The position numbers were made by a program, and so were the translations under genes. Of a DNA stretch of 64,000 nucleotides, positions 49,098 to 62,289 are shown one piece after another. Positions within the stretch are counted from its first letter, which is position 1. Every line of letters begins with the position of its first letter. The notes below the pieces were generated by a model. It saw only the letters and a list, made by a program, of their open reading frames with translations. It ran no database searches and was not told the origin of the DNA. Source of the DNA: Mytilus edulis (Eukaryota > Mollusca > Bivalvia > Mytilida > Mytilidae); the NCBI RefSeq assembly GCF_963676685.1, contig NC_092345.1:79611592-79675591 (forward strand). The letters are read 5' to 3'.

Positions 49098-50297
49098 AAA
49101 GAACAATTGAGAAGTGAAATATACTTATTATCATTAGTTAATAAGTATAACTGTTAGTTACACCTATTATGAAACTGTTAAAATGAACAAATGCTGTAGA
49201 ACCGGTTTTTTTGTATTTTTTGTAAAGCTTTTTCCATAACTGCCAGTCATCTGTTGTTAATGTTCTTACAAAGTTATGTGTACATATAATATATAATATA
49301 TGTTGTTGTTACATGATTTTTATTCATATCTTAAATACATTTTAGTCAAATCAAATATTTTTTATTGAAACTAAATTATGGATTTGATAGTTGTTTGTAC
49401 ATAATAGAAATGAAATTTGCTTGTACATTCAAATATCATGCTAACACAATTTGATTCCTGGAAAAGAATCTTATGAATCGAGTCGATAAGGTACAAGAAT
49501 CCTCTTGATGTTTTGTGTGATCACAAAGAGGAAGACCAATTTTCCATTGATTTTTTTCATTTGATTATGTAGGTAAATCATGTTTCTAAATAGCCTGATA
49601 GATGATCATAGATGCGCATTAAAACACGTCACATCATCTATTTTCATACCTTGACCAGGTATTCCTACGATAAATAAGACCAAGACTATTGATTTTTTTG
49701 TTTTTCAAAACCAATATTGATTTTGTGTGTTAACGCCCCTAAGGAGCATTAAAAGGTGAATTATCAACTCGTAAATATTCCAAAAATCAGGGAAAATTGG
49801 CCCTTCTTCTGAAGACTCCGTATATACTTTCAATGAGTTTCGTTAATGAAATAACTTAATAGTTTGTGGAAAGTAACTATATTTAAGGATATATTAACAA
49901 AAGATATATTGTGTATATATTAAAATAATGTTAAAAAGACACACCCCATAGACACAAATAAACAAAAGACTACTGATAAGTATTCACTGACCAAAAACAA
50001 TACAGAAAATGGTAAATGAAAAAATAGTTAATAATTGAAACTTTTTTTACGTAACATAAAATCACAATGTCTTTCGTCAGGTATTTGTCAAACAGAATGG
50101 CCGAAGGATTTTATAATTTTTACCTCAATTGGGCTAAAGTGAGCTTTTCCCATCACTTGGCGTCTGTCGTCCGTCGTCGTTTACGTTTGCAAAAATCTTC
50201 TCTGAAATAACAGAGCAACATTTAACCACATTTGGAACAAGCTCTCCGTCAGAGTATGTATACTTAATCATTACATATCCATTAAGGAAGCACGTAT
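49098..50297. other. 3' UTR and intergenic region
   Basis: It starts with the 3' UTR of the cysteine-rich protein gene; I see no canonical AATAAA within the first 200 bp. A 3' piece of the HINE-like family lies at 50130-50215 (minus). No other structure is evident. Confidence 0.45.
50130..50215 (-). mobile_element. HINE-like 3' fragment
   Basis: On the minus strand it reads AGAAGATTTTTGCAAACGTA, a GACGACGGACG tract, and CCAAGTGATGGGAAAAGCTC, matching the last 90 bp of 6538-8827. The GGCCCTTCGGGCC hairpin is replaced by TTTAGCCCAATTGAGGT. Confidence 0.65.
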
Positions 50298-51495
50298 CCA
50301 CGGCCGACACTCGGCTAAACGAGAGATAGGTCGGTTAATCTATATTGAGTATGCGGCTATATCGGCGGTTGGTCTGTTAATCGGGTTGGTTATACGTCTG
50401 TTAAGAGTAAAACGCACAATTTTACTATTAAAATCTATTTAATATACAGATTTTAGGTACATTATAAGAATCAAATCAAAAAAAGAAAAGTGTCTGACAA
50501 AATGATATATATCATAGAACATTTTCCAACTGTAAAAACATTTCATAGTCTGCGCAGTTTTCAGTAAAACTAAAAGGCGTCGCGCAAGTATGTAGTATTT
50601 ATGCTTATACGCATAGCAATTTTTGTAATGAAAGGCGAAAAAAACAATTTTAGATATCATTTAAAGGACACAAAATCGTACTTTGGTTCTAAAATATAAA
50701 TTGAAATTAGTAAATATTTCATAATTGTAATATAACGTGAGTAATACCACGTTTTAGTGAACATTATGGGAATAAAGTCTGTTAATGGGTTGGAAAATTG
50801 AAATTGTGTCAGTTAAGAGTTATTTAGCCACGACAATAGTTGTGCTACCTTTATATTTTCCCTTTGAAAAAGTTAAGAATGAGATGCTCTTGAGTAAAAA
50901 AAAATGATTATACGCTGCAACAGTATCCTTCTAGTAAGAACATTTTTATTTTGACTTCCTTTGCATTTTATTAAGGGGTGTGTCACTTCAATATATGTAT
51001 ATGGATTGCCTGCTGGAATATGCATGAATCTATTATTAACGTTTTCTTCAGCCTTAATTTTTGTGTCTGTTCAAAGTAGCACGTTCTCAAATCCGTCCGA
51101 AAGTATCTTTCTAATACAACACAGGGTACATATAACATGTTGTCGTTCTCATATGCACATGATATTTGTCACTGGACGTTAAACTCTAAATCGTCAACAT
51201 CATCCGATTGGTTCTTTTCTTCTATTACTGAATCATCTGTTGTTTACAAATCAGTCTAAAGAAGTAAATGGAAAGGAGCGAATACAGCTACATTTGGTTA
51301 TCTTAAGTTTTAATTCATTTTATTCCGTTTAGTTCCTTTCTACATAAGTGCAGAGGAGAACTGCAGTTGTCCGCATGTAAACTTTTAGCATTTATTACCA
51401 ATATGAGTACATAGCAATCCGTTACTGTTTCAACACCCAGGGGTGTTTTTTATGTCTTTATTCTCAAACAGTTATTATTTTTTTCTATCTTTTTT

Positions 51496-51848
51496 ATGCC
51501 CCACCTACGCTAGTAGAGGGGCATTATGTTTTCTGGTCTGTGCGTCCGTTCGTCCGTCCGTCCGTCCGTCGTATCGTCCGTCCATCGTACCGTCCGTCCG
51601 TCCGTCCGTCTGTCCGTCCGTCCGTTCGTCCGTCTGTCCCGCTTCAGGTTAAAGTTTTTGGTTAAGGTAGTTTTTGATGAAGTTGAAGTCCAATCGACTT
51701 CAAACTTGTTACACATGTTCCCTATGATATGATCTTTCTAATTTTAATGCCAAATTAGAGATATTACTCCAATTTCACGGTCCAATGAACATAGAAAATG
51801 ATAGTGCATGCGAGTGGGGCATTCGTGTACTGAGGACACATTCTTGTT
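51496..51848 (+). mobile_element. HINE-like family 2, copy with (TCCG)n
   Basis: It starts with the hairpin ATGCCCCACCTACGCTAGTA then GAGGGGCAT, followed by TTTTCTGGTCTGTGCG, a (TCCG/TTCG)n tract and a body ending TGTACTGAGGACACATTC. It is the opposite orientation to 15494-15797. Open frames across the microsatellite are artefacts. Confidence 0.75.
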
Positions 51849-52216
51849 TATTAATGCATCACTTCCTACTGTCCTTATCTATTATTCTATATATTCTGTG
51901 TTTCCATCCAGATTCTCGTGTATACAATGAGGGTCTGGATTGGGGGTGTTGTTTATTTCTATATTCTTTAAATTGTCTGTTACTTTTCTCTACATTTTAT
52001 TTTATCTTACTCATTATTATTTCTTTATTCTTTATATATGCTAGCATCCCAATATATTTTACTTACTGATGTTTAGTTACATTACGACGTTTATCTCTGA
52101 TTTATATACTGGTTAATACCAATTTAGATACAAATTAGTGTCATTCATGACCACCTAAAAAGAATCCACATGATATACATGTATGCGACCATTCTTGGAT
52201 GAAATCAATATGTATA

Positions 52217-52351
52217 GATTATAACATGCCCTTTTCTATATTAGCGCTGGTATCATCCCGAGACTCCCATATCGGCCTCGAGGCTTTAGCCGAGGGCCGA
52301 TATGGGTCGAGGGATAATACCAGGGCAAATATGGAAAAACATGTTATAATC
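52217..52351. mobile_element. Fold-back palindrome 1 (135 bp)
   Basis: Ends GATTATAACATG and CATGTTATAATC are perfect inverses. The centre CCATATCGGCC ... GGCCGATATGG pairs around GAGGCTTTAGCC. It is nested in the 3.8-kb element. Confidence 0.8.
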
Positions 52352-52493
52352 TTTAAGCTATTTATCACATATTTAAGTGTTGCAGAAAAGAGGGGAAAAA
52401 AGGTCAATTATAACAATTTAATGAAACATAACAGGTAAATCTTAAAAATTTATCCGTATCCGTAACACATATGTGATAAGATATAAATATTAA

Positions 52494-52619
52494 CACATAG
52501 CTGAGAGGGTGATAGAGCAGATTGGGTCCCGAGAAAACATTGTCATCCGCGGCGATGCCAAGGTTGACAATGTTTTTTCGAGGGATACCGATCTGCTCCA
52601 TCACCCTCTCAGCTATGTG
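52494..52619. mobile_element. Fold-back palindrome 2 (126 bp)
   Basis: Arms CACATAGCTGAGAGGGTGAT and ATCACCCTCTCAGCTATGTG are perfect inverses; pairing continues inward through GAGCAGAT and ACATTGTCA with mismatches. A partial relative, AAGAGGGTGAC ... GTCACCCGCTCAGCCATGTG, is at about 53227-53272. Confidence 0.85.
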
Positions 52620-54079
52620 ATAGTTGATTTATTATAATGAATGTCGTATCATCATTTTCTTTAACAGATGAGTTTTATTATAAAGTATTTTCTATGTAGT
52701 CACGTACTTGACAGCCTAACGGGTATTTGAAAAATCATCAGAAGTGAAGTAAATAGACAATAGTAGTGCATTGACTTGACATATAAACGATACAAGGATT
52801 AGGCCCGAAACGGGAAAAAAGCTCTGCTATCAAGAAAAAAAATATTTTCAATTGTTGTTATTTTGTTATTGTTATTTATTTTATTTAAATTTTGGGTAAA
52901 TACCCCTTTCAAAAGGCCTCATATCTGGCTGAGGAATATACATCACAATGAACATGATGAAATGTGCATCACCAGTTGAAACCCATCGATGGTGAACGAA
53001 TGCGTTTAATATCAACAATAAGCATAACACACAATGATTTATAGGAATTAAAGTAAAAATATTAACAAGTGAAATACGTTTTTCCAACAATTGTAAAAGA
53101 AATAAGTTTGAGTCGTTCCACGCTTCGTTGTATAGTAAATTAGAACTTTAAGCATTGTCTATAAAATAACTTGATGTAGATTCAATTCATTGTCGTTTAA
53201 ACTGCCGATTTTTGATTGATCTAGCCAAGAGGGTGACATTCCAAAAAATTGTCACCCGCTCAGCCATGTGATAGAGTAAATTAACACCTTCGTATTAGGC
53301 AATCAAAATATGGCATTTTAACATGATGTATAATAATACTTTAATATTACACTTTTTTATATCAGTTTTCAATATTCATGGCCTAAATTCATTGTTCATG
53401 TCAGTGTTTCCGTATATATTATGTTTCATTGCTCATGTGTTGTTTCCGTATATTTTAGCCACTCGTCTTGAGCCTACCCATTTGATCCGATAACACCTCA
53501 TACAGTAATAAAATTATACGTGTATTGCCATTCATAACTCTTAACAGACCAATTAACAGACCGGGTTTTATACATCCGACCCATTAACAGACCAGGTTTT
53601 AAATAAAGATTGATTTATGTCATCTAAGTACAGATTTTTGTGTAGATTTTTCACACAATGATATCAATTTGGTTGACAAACATAATGCCTGTCTTTGTTC
53701 GATGTTCAAAATATCGTATATAAGTAAATTCAACCAACGTGTCTCTTTGTGTACATTTTGTGTGTGTAAAATGTGTATAAATTTATTGATGAGTAACACG
53801 CCTTTTCATTTTATAGATCGTACATCGAAGCTAGAAAAATGATAATTACACCACTGGATTCAGTACATTGAATTGTTTTGTTAGACATGAATTATTTTTA
53901 TGATAAACATATATTTAAAAAGTTATACAATGAAACATGTAGAATTTCCAATGATTTCCTCGATAACACCTGATTAACAGACTTTAGCCAACCCGATTAA
54001 CAGACCCACCTCCGATATAGCCATATACTCAATAAAGATTAACCGACCAATCTCTCGGTTAGCCGAGTGTCGGCCGTGG

Positions 54080-54193
54080 TATCCGGGTGTAGAATTTTCT
54101 CGCTGTATTGAAGACCCACTGGTGGCTGTTTTCTGCTCTTTGGTCGGGTTGTGTTCTCTTTGACACGTTCTCTATTTTCATTCTCAATTTTAT
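54080..54193 (+). repeat. Family A fragment
   Basis: CCGGGTGTAGAATTTTCTCG to CATTCTCAATTTTA, directly abutting the right end of the 3.8-kb element. It is diverged from other copies. Confidence 0.65.
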
Positions 54194-55540
54194 CAGTGTT
54201 CACACTAAATATATAAACCCAGTAATACATTAAAGACTCTTAGATAGTTCCTCTTCACAGACACTTATACCGACACCGATACAGATGCCTACACTTACTG
54301 ACAAAAATGGATTGTAGAGGTAAAGAATATAAATTCTCTATAAGGTTTAATATTTACTTAGAATCAGAATTAGAAACTGAAAGTTATTTCATTATTTTTT
54401 TTAATCTTTTAAGGGATGCATTTGTGATATTCCATCTGTTCTTTTTTTACTGCCTCCATCAAATAATTAAACTTTCATTTTGTTTGTTTGTGTAATGGTT
54501 GGGCCACTGCATCGACGTTTTCTATCTCTTCTGCTAGCAATATGAGAAAGAGCTATGCTACTTATTATGTGGTTATGATCATGCCCCACGTTCCATATTC
54601 TTTCTGCTTTGTTTGGCATAAGCGTTGCAACCATTAAGGATGAGACCATGTGTGTATTTGAGTTTTTAGAGAGAATATTGACCACTGACCACTTATTACA
54701 TGGCTTAATGCGAATGCATGGAAGTATTTAAGCGAAAAATGGGGGTATTTTTTCACAAATTGTTATTAGTGCAAATTGTAATTTGAACAAATTTTTAAGC
54801 ACTTTCTGTACAAAGTCAAAATACAAATAATAATTTGTACAACTTTTTTTTTTAATAAATTATGATTTGTACACACGTATACAGTGTACGTAACAAAATC
54901 ACATCATTATAGAATTAAAAGTGTCAACATAATAGTAAGAGTATTTCTTTCAAATCCTACATTTAATCATAAACTTAAAAGAAGCCGTGAAAGTGCAATG
55001 CAATATCTTGAATATAATTGGTCCGATACCACAATTATTTCGTAGTGCATTTCTTTTAGAACATAAATGAAAATAAAAAAAATCCCACCTGCGCTTTCTC
55101 AAAGAAACTTTTACAGTGTGTTGTACTACTTTTGGGACAAATTAAATCAAAATTATAGAAAACTTCATCGTGTCTAACTCAAAATATGGACAATTGTATG
55201 TTTAGGGCGTCTTGAAATCTTTTGACAGCTTCCGAAGTGCTAATTTTAAACCTTTTTCAGCTTGACCAAATCACTACTTTCCTTTAAATTTCTCGACCCA
55301 ATTTTTTTTACAGCGTAATTTCACCCCCTACTTGCAATTTGAGGCATTAAACATGGAGAAATAAATTTGGAAGGGGTATAAAAATTAATGGCAAGTAACC
55401 CACTGTCAACACTAGGGACTTTATTTGTACGACAATGATGGTCTCGGACCAATTGATAGATTACTAATAGATTTTATTTTTTCTTAAAATACACATTTCC
55501 AAAATTTTGCACACTTTCATACCTTCATACATATTTGATA
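54194..55540. other. Intergenic region, nothing recognised
   Basis: AT-rich sequence with no splice-consistent coding exon and no multi-copy match in the window. Confidence 0.4.
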
Positions 55541-58500
55541 ATTACAACAGCATGAGTAATGGATAGACGTTTGACCGAAATCCAGAAAGCACAGCCAAAA
55601 CTAAACAGATTACAACAGCATGAGGAATGGATTGACGTTTAACCGAAATCCAGAAAGCACAACCAAAACTAAACCGATTACAACAGCAAGAGTAATGAAT
55701 GGACGTTTGACCTAAATCCAGAAAGCACAGCCAAAACTAAAAAAATCAAAGAGCATGAGTAATGGATGGACGTTTGACCGAAATCAAGAAAGTACAATCA
55801 AAACTAAACCGATTACAACATCATGAGTAATGGATGGACGTTTGACCGAAATCCAGAAAGCACAGTCAAAACTAAACAGATTACAACAGCATGAGGAATG
55901 GATAGACGTTTAACCGAAATCCAGAAAGCACAACCAAAACTAAACCGATTACAATAGCAGGAGTAATGAATGGACGTTTGACCTAAATCCAGAAAGCACA
56001 GCCAAAACTAAACAGATTACAACAGCATGAGGAATGGATGGACGTTTGACCGAAATCCAAAAAGCACAGCCAAAACTAAACAGATTACAACATCATGAGG
56101 AATGGATGGACGTTTGACCGAAATCCAGAAAGCACATCCAAAACTAAACAGATTACAACAGTATGAGGAATGGATGGACGTTTAACCGAAATCCAGAAAG
56201 CACAACCAAAACTAAACTGATTACAACAGCAAGAGTAATGAATGGACGTTTGACCTAAATCCAGAAAGCACAGCCAAAACTAAACAGATTACAACAGCAT
56301 GAGGAATGGATGGACGTTTGACCGAAATCCAAAAAGCACAGTCAAAACTAAACAGATTACAACATCATGAGGAATGGATGGACGTTTGACCGAAATCCAG
56401 AAAGCACATCCAAAACTAAACAGATTACAACAGTATGAGGAATGGATGGACGTTTAACCGAAATCCAGAAAGCACAACCAAAACTAAACTGATTACAACA
56501 GCAAGAGTAATGAATGGACGTTTGACCTCAATCCAGAAAGCACAGCCAAAACTAAACAGATTACAACAGCATGAGGAAAGGATGGACGTTTGACCGAAAT
56601 CCAGAAAGCACAACCAAAATTAAACCGATTGCAACAGCATGAGTAACGGATGGACGTTTGACCGAAATCAAGAAAGTACAGCCAAAACTAAACAGATTAC
56701 AACAGCATGAGTAATGGATGGACGTTTGACCTCAATCCAGAAAGCACAGCCAAAATTAAACCGATTACAACAGCATGAGTAACGGATGGACGTTTGACCG
56801 AAATCCTGAAAGCACAGCCTAAACTTAACAGATTACAACATCATGAGTAATGGATGGACGTTTGACCGAAATCCAGAAAGTACAACCAAAACTAAACCGA
56901 TTACAACAGCATGAGTAATGGATGGACGTTTGACGAAATCCAGAAAGCACTACCAAACTAAATCGATTGCAACATCATTAGTAATGGATGGACGTTTGAC
57001 CTATATACAGAAAGCACAATAAAAAACAAACCGATTACAACATCATGAGTAATTGATGGACGTTTAGCCGAAATCCAAAAAGCACAACTTAAACTAAACC
57101 GATTGCAACATCATGAGTAATGGATGGACTTTTGACCGAAATCTAGAAATCACAGCCAAAATTAAACAGATTACAACAGCATGAGTAATGGATGGACGTT
57201 TGACCTAAATCTAGAAATTACAACCAAAATTGACAGATTACAACAGCATGAGTAATGGATGGACGTTTGACCAAAATCTAGAAATCACAACCAAAATTAA
57301 CAGATTACAACATCATGAGTAATGCATGGACGTTTGACCGAAATCCAGAAAGCACAGCCTAAACTAACCAGATTACAACAGCATGAGTAATGGATGGACG
57401 TTTGACGAAATCCAGAAAGCACAACCAAAACTAAACCGATTACAACATCATGAGTATAGATGGACGTTTGACCGACAGCCTAAACTTAACAGATAACAAC
57501 ATCATGAGTAATGGATGGACGTTTGACCGAAATCCAGAAAGCACATCCAAAACTAAACAGATTACAACAGTATGAGGAATTGATGGACGTTTAACCGAAA
57601 TCCAGAAAGCACAACCAAAACTAAACCGATTACAACAGCAAGAGTAATGAATGGACGTTTGACCTCAATCCAGAAAGCACACCCAAAACTAAACAGATTA
57701 CAACAGCATGAGGAATGGATGGACATTTGACCGAAATCCAGAAAGCACAACCAAAATTAAACCGATTGCAACAGCATGAGTAACGGATGGACGTTTGACC
57801 AAAATCAAGAAAGTACAGCCACAATTAAACAGATTACAACAGCATGAGTAATGGATAGACGTTTGACCGAAATCCAGAAAGCACAGCCAAAATTAAACCG
57901 ATTACAATAGCATGAGTAACGGATGGACGTTTGACCGAAATCCTGAAAGCACAGCCTAAACTTAACAGATTACAACATCATGAGTAATGGATGGACGTTT
58001 GACCGAAATCCAGAAAGTACAACCAAAACTAAACCGATTACAACAGCATGAGTAATGGATGGACGTTTGACGAAATCCAGAAAGCACTACCAAAACTTAA
58101 TTGATTGCAACATCATTAGTAATGGATGGACGTTTGACCTATATACAGAAAGCACAATAAAAAACAAACCGATTACAACATCATGAGTAATTGATGGACG
58201 TTTAGCCGAAATCCAAAAAGCACAACTAAAACTAAACCGATTGCAACATCATGAGTAATGGGTGGACGTTTGACCGAAATATAGAAATCACAGCCAAAAT
58301 TAAACAGATTACAACAGCATGAGTAATGGATGGACGTTTGACCTTAATCTAGAAATTACAACCAAAATTGACAGATTACAACAGCATGAGTAATGGATGG
58401 ACTTTTGACCAAAATCTAGAAATCACAAACAAAATTAACAGATTACAACATCATGAGTAATGCATGGACGTTTGACGAAATCCAGAAAGCACAACCAAAA

Positions 58501-59690
58501 CTAAACCGATTACAACATCATGAGTTTAGATGGACGTTTGACCGAAATCCAGAACGAACAGTCAAAACTAAACAGATAACAACATCATGAGTAATGGATG
58601 GACGTTTGACCGAAGTCCAGAAAGCACAGCCAAAACTAAACAGATTACAACAGCATGAGTAATGAATGGTCGTTTGACCGAAATCCAGCAAGCACAGCCA
58701 AAACTTAACCGATTACAACAGCATGAGGAATGGATGGACGTTTGACCGAAATTCAGAAAGCACAACCAAAATTAAACCGATTACAACAGCATGATTAATG
58801 GATGGAGGTTTGACCGAAATCCAGAAAGCACAGCCAAAATTAAACCGATTACAATATCATGAGTAATTGATGGACGTTTAGCCGAAATCCAAAAAGCACA
58901 ACTAAAACTAAACCGATTGCAACATCATGAGTAATGGATGGACGTTTGACCGAAATATAGAAATCACAGCCAAAATTAAACAGATTACAACAGCATGAGT
59001 AATGGATGGACGTTTGACCTAAATCTAGAAATTACAACCAAAATTGACAGATTACAACAGCATGAATAATGGATGGACGTTTGACCAAAATCTAGAAATC
59101 ACAAACAAAATTAACAGATTACAACATCATGAGTAATGCATGGACGTTTGACGAAATCCAGAAAGCACAACCAAAACTAAACCGATTACAACATCATGAG
59201 TTTAGATGGACGTTTGACCGAAATCCAGAACGAACAGTTAAAACTAAACAGATAACAACATCATGAGTAATGGATGGACGTTTGACCGAAGTCCAGAAAG
59301 CACAGCCAAAACTAAACAGATTACAACAGCATGAGTAATGAATGGTCGTTTGACCGAAATCCAGCAAGCACAGCCAAAACTAAACCGATTACACCAGCAT
59401 GAGGAATGGATGGACGTTTGACCGAAATTCAGAAAGCACAACCAAAATTAAACCGATTACAACAGCATGATTAATGGATGGAGGTTTGACCGAAATCCAG
59501 AAAGCACAGCCAAAATTAAACCGATTACAACAGCATGAGTAACGGATGGACGTTTGACCGAAATCCTGAAAGCACAGCCTAAACTTAAAAGATTAAAACA
59601 TCATGAGTAATGGATGGACGTTTGACCGAAGTCCAGAAAGCACAGCCAAAACTAAACAGATTACAACAGCATGAGTAATGAATGGTCGTG
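55541..59690 (+). repeat. 68-bp satellite array, about 61 units, with higher-order repeats
   Basis: Consensus monomer pieces are GATTACAACAGCATGAGTAA, TGGATGGACGTTTGACCGAA, ATCCAGAAAGCACAGCCAAA and ACTAAACA. A four-monomer block repeats at exactly 272 bp (56041 and 56313). A longer block repeats at about 1137 bp (56625 and 57762), and another at 676 bp (58521 and 59197). Since 68 is 2 mod 3 and the minus strand is stop-poor, spurious 62-65-codon frames recur; they are not genes. Confidence 0.95.
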
Positions 59691-60214
59691 TTCTTCTAAA
59701 ACGCGATTCCTTTTCAAATTTTTCCTTTAGGAATTTTTCGAAATATTGATTAAATTTTACCGTTCAAGAGAAATAAACTCCCAAGTATTTATATTCGTTT
59801 ACGTCATCGATTAAAACATCCCCCATTTGGAAAACAGTTATTATTTGTGTTTTTCCTACCACTAGAACTTTCGATTTTTTTGGCATTTTATGTTTGATTT
59901 TGAAACAAATTCACTGGCAACATTCAACATGTAATGTGATTCTCCTTCGATTTTCATAGTCTGCAAAGAGTAGGCTACTGATAACTATTGTCGCTACATT
60001 AATATGGAGATTCTTCAATTCGTTTATAATTGAAACAAGACCAGACACTAGAATAGAAAATAAGGTAAGAAATAAAGTAGCATAACCTTAACCTAATCGA
60101 AAACCAATACCCCTATAGTGACTTACATGCATGTTTATCATTTTAAGTTTGAGGATATAAACATGTATATATTTCAATGTGCCTTATATATCATGTACTA
60201 GTCTCGACGCTAGA

Positions 60215-60330
60215 TTAAAACTGACGAGGAAAGGGAGTAGGACGAGTAGCATGAGTTCAAATCCCGGTCAGGGAAGAACAAACAACTTTCCGTTTTGAAT
60301 TTTCCTCAGAATTCAGTATTTTTGTGATTT
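60215..60330 (+). mobile_element. SINE-like fragment with Pol III B box
   Basis: GAGTTCAAATCCCGGTCAGG resembles an RNA polymerase III B box (GGTTCAAATCC). It is followed by TTTTGAATTTTCCTCAGAAT, the inverse of the family D start, so family D may be the body of a tRNA-headed SINE. The A box is not clear. Confidence 0.4.
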
Positions 60331-60419
60331 ACTTTTTAAAAACGTTTGAAGCTCATATCGTATTTGCTTTTGAATCGAAAACGAACTTTAATACACTAAT
60401 GATGGACATACACGGAACA

Positions 60420-61640
60420 AACCCTTATACAAACGATTGTACATCATCAAAATCACTCTCCTCTACAAAAGTTTGTACATCATTGCAATTTACCTCTACA
60501 GACGTTTGTACATCAATGAAATTCAAATCAACATCTTCCCTATACAAACGTTTTTACACCATCAACATTCCCCTCTACAAACGTTTGTACATCATTGACA
60601 TTTCCTCTCTACAAATGATTATACATCATTAACATCCCCCTCTGAAAACGTTTGTACATCATTTAAATACCCTCTACAAACGTTTGTACAACATCAACAT
60701 CGTCCTTCTTCAAACGATTATACATTATCAACATATATACCCCTCTACAAACGTTTGTACACCACCAACATCCTTCCTCTGCAAATGTTTTTTCATCTTT
60801 AACATCATCCTCATACAAACGTTTATACATCATCAACATTCCCCTTTACAAACGTTTGTACATCATTTCCATTCCCCTCTATAAACGTGTATCCATCATC
60901 AACATCCCCCTCTACAAACGTTTATACACCATGAACAACCCCCTACAAATGTTTATACACCATGAACAACCCCTCTACAAACGTTTATAAATCAACAACA
61001 TCCCCATCTACAAACGTTTATACATTATCAACATCGCCCCTCTACAAACGTTTATACATCATCAACATCGCCCCTCTAAAACGATTTTACATCATCCACA
61101 TACCCCTTTATAAACGATTTTACATCATCAACATACCCCTCTACAAACGTTCATAAATCAACAACATACCCCTCTAAAACGATTATACATTATCAACAAC
61201 ATACCCCTCTACAAACGTTTATAAATCAACAACATACCCCTCTACAAACGTTTATACATTATCAACATACCCCTCTAAAACGATTATACACCATTAACAC
61301 CCCCCCCCTTACAAACGCGTTTATACATTATCAACATACCCCTCTAAAACGATTATACATCATCAACACCCCCCTACAAACGTTTGTACATTATCAACAT
61401 ACCCCTCTAAAACGATTATACATCATCAACACCCCCTCCCCCTACAAACGCGTTTATACATTATCAACATACCCCTCTAAAACGGTTATACATCATCAAC
61501 ACCCCCCCTACAAACGTACATCATTAACATCATCACTTTACAAACGTACGTACATCATCAATACACATCCCTTTTCTAACGTTTGTACATTATCAATATT
61601 CACTTAACAAATTGTTGTTCATCTTCAACGCCTCCCTCTA
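60420..61640 (+). repeat. ~33-bp minisatellite with AAACGTTT core
   Basis: About 36 imperfect units of CTCTACAAACGTTTGTACAT plus CATCAACATCCCC. The 8-bp palindrome AAACGTTT recurs in most units. From about 61260 to 61500 two unit types alternate (AAAACGATTATACATCATCA and ACAAACGCGTTTATACATTA), giving a 60-65-bp higher-order period. Open frames through it are artefacts. Confidence 0.9.
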
Positions 61641-62035
61641 CAAAGTTTTGTTCATCGTCAACATCCCTCTTTACCCACGAGTGAACAACATGAACATTTT
61701 CTATTTACAATGAAGCTCAATATCCTATCTACTTTGGATAGTATACGAAAGTTGGAACATCGTGATTGACCAACAAGAAACTTTCGTCCTTTACAAACGT
61801 TTGAAGCTCAATAATATATCTGCTTTAGGTAAAAAACGAACGTTTGTACATTTTGTACGCCGGCGTTTTAAATTTGAGAATGATTTTGCTTAAGAAAAGT
61901 TTTCGCGAGGGCAACATATTTTTCCAGTCGTCATCATATTTAACGGAAAGATAAACACGAACAGGTTTCTTTTACATCTCTAATAATTTGTCATCTCGCA
62001 GTATCATATGTTGCCACATTTGTATGTATGTTGCT

Positions 62036-62205
62036 TTTCAATCTAGTCAGCGTTTTCGGCATATGTTGTTTTCAAATTTATTCGTAAAATTTAATATTCA
62101 GCTTTTTAAACAAGTCAGCGTTTTTGGCATCTGTTGTATACTGCTACGTTACGCTTCAGATTTTTAAACTAGTCAGCCTTTTTGGCATCTGTTGCTTCAT
62201 ACTAT
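62036..62205 (+). repeat. Three ~60-bp direct repeats upstream of a first exon
   Basis: The core (A/C)TAGTCAGCGTTTTTGGCA then TCTGTTG occurs near 62043, 62111 and 62169. The last copy lies about 100 bp before the ATG at 62290, in promoter territory. Confidence 0.75.
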
Positions 62206-62289
62206 TTAAACATTACACCCCAAGTTTAGGTTATCATTTACACGCCTTCAATTGAAACACACAAAAGTTCTGCAGCTTATCTCTGAAAG

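Larger units (their letters stand above)
50298..54079. mobile_element. 3.8-kb non-autonomous inverted-repeat element
   Basis: The left end CCACGGCCGACACTCGGCTA and the inverse right end TAGCCGAGTGTCGGCCGTGG define arms of about 115-125 bp (50298-50415 and about 53960-54079) with scattered mismatches. TAT flanks both sides (50295-50297 and 54080-54082). A second inverted pair inside the arms has core GTCTGTTAATGGGTTGG (50776) versus CGACCCATTAACAGACC (53577). No gene-sized ORF is seen. The interior holds a HINE-like family 2 copy and two fold-back palindromes. Confidence 0.7.

Noticed and set aside
51443-51732. Frames rich in Ser, Val, Arg and Pro
   Set aside because: They translate the (TCCG)n microsatellite of a HINE-like element.
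55541-59690. Several minus-strand frames of 62-65 codons with similar proteins
   Set aside because: They are the 68-bp satellite read in different frames; frame cycling and lack of splice or start context explain them.
60324-61156. Open frames of 64-102 codons on the plus strand
   Set aside because: They run through the AAACGTTT minisatellite and have only repeat-derived composition.
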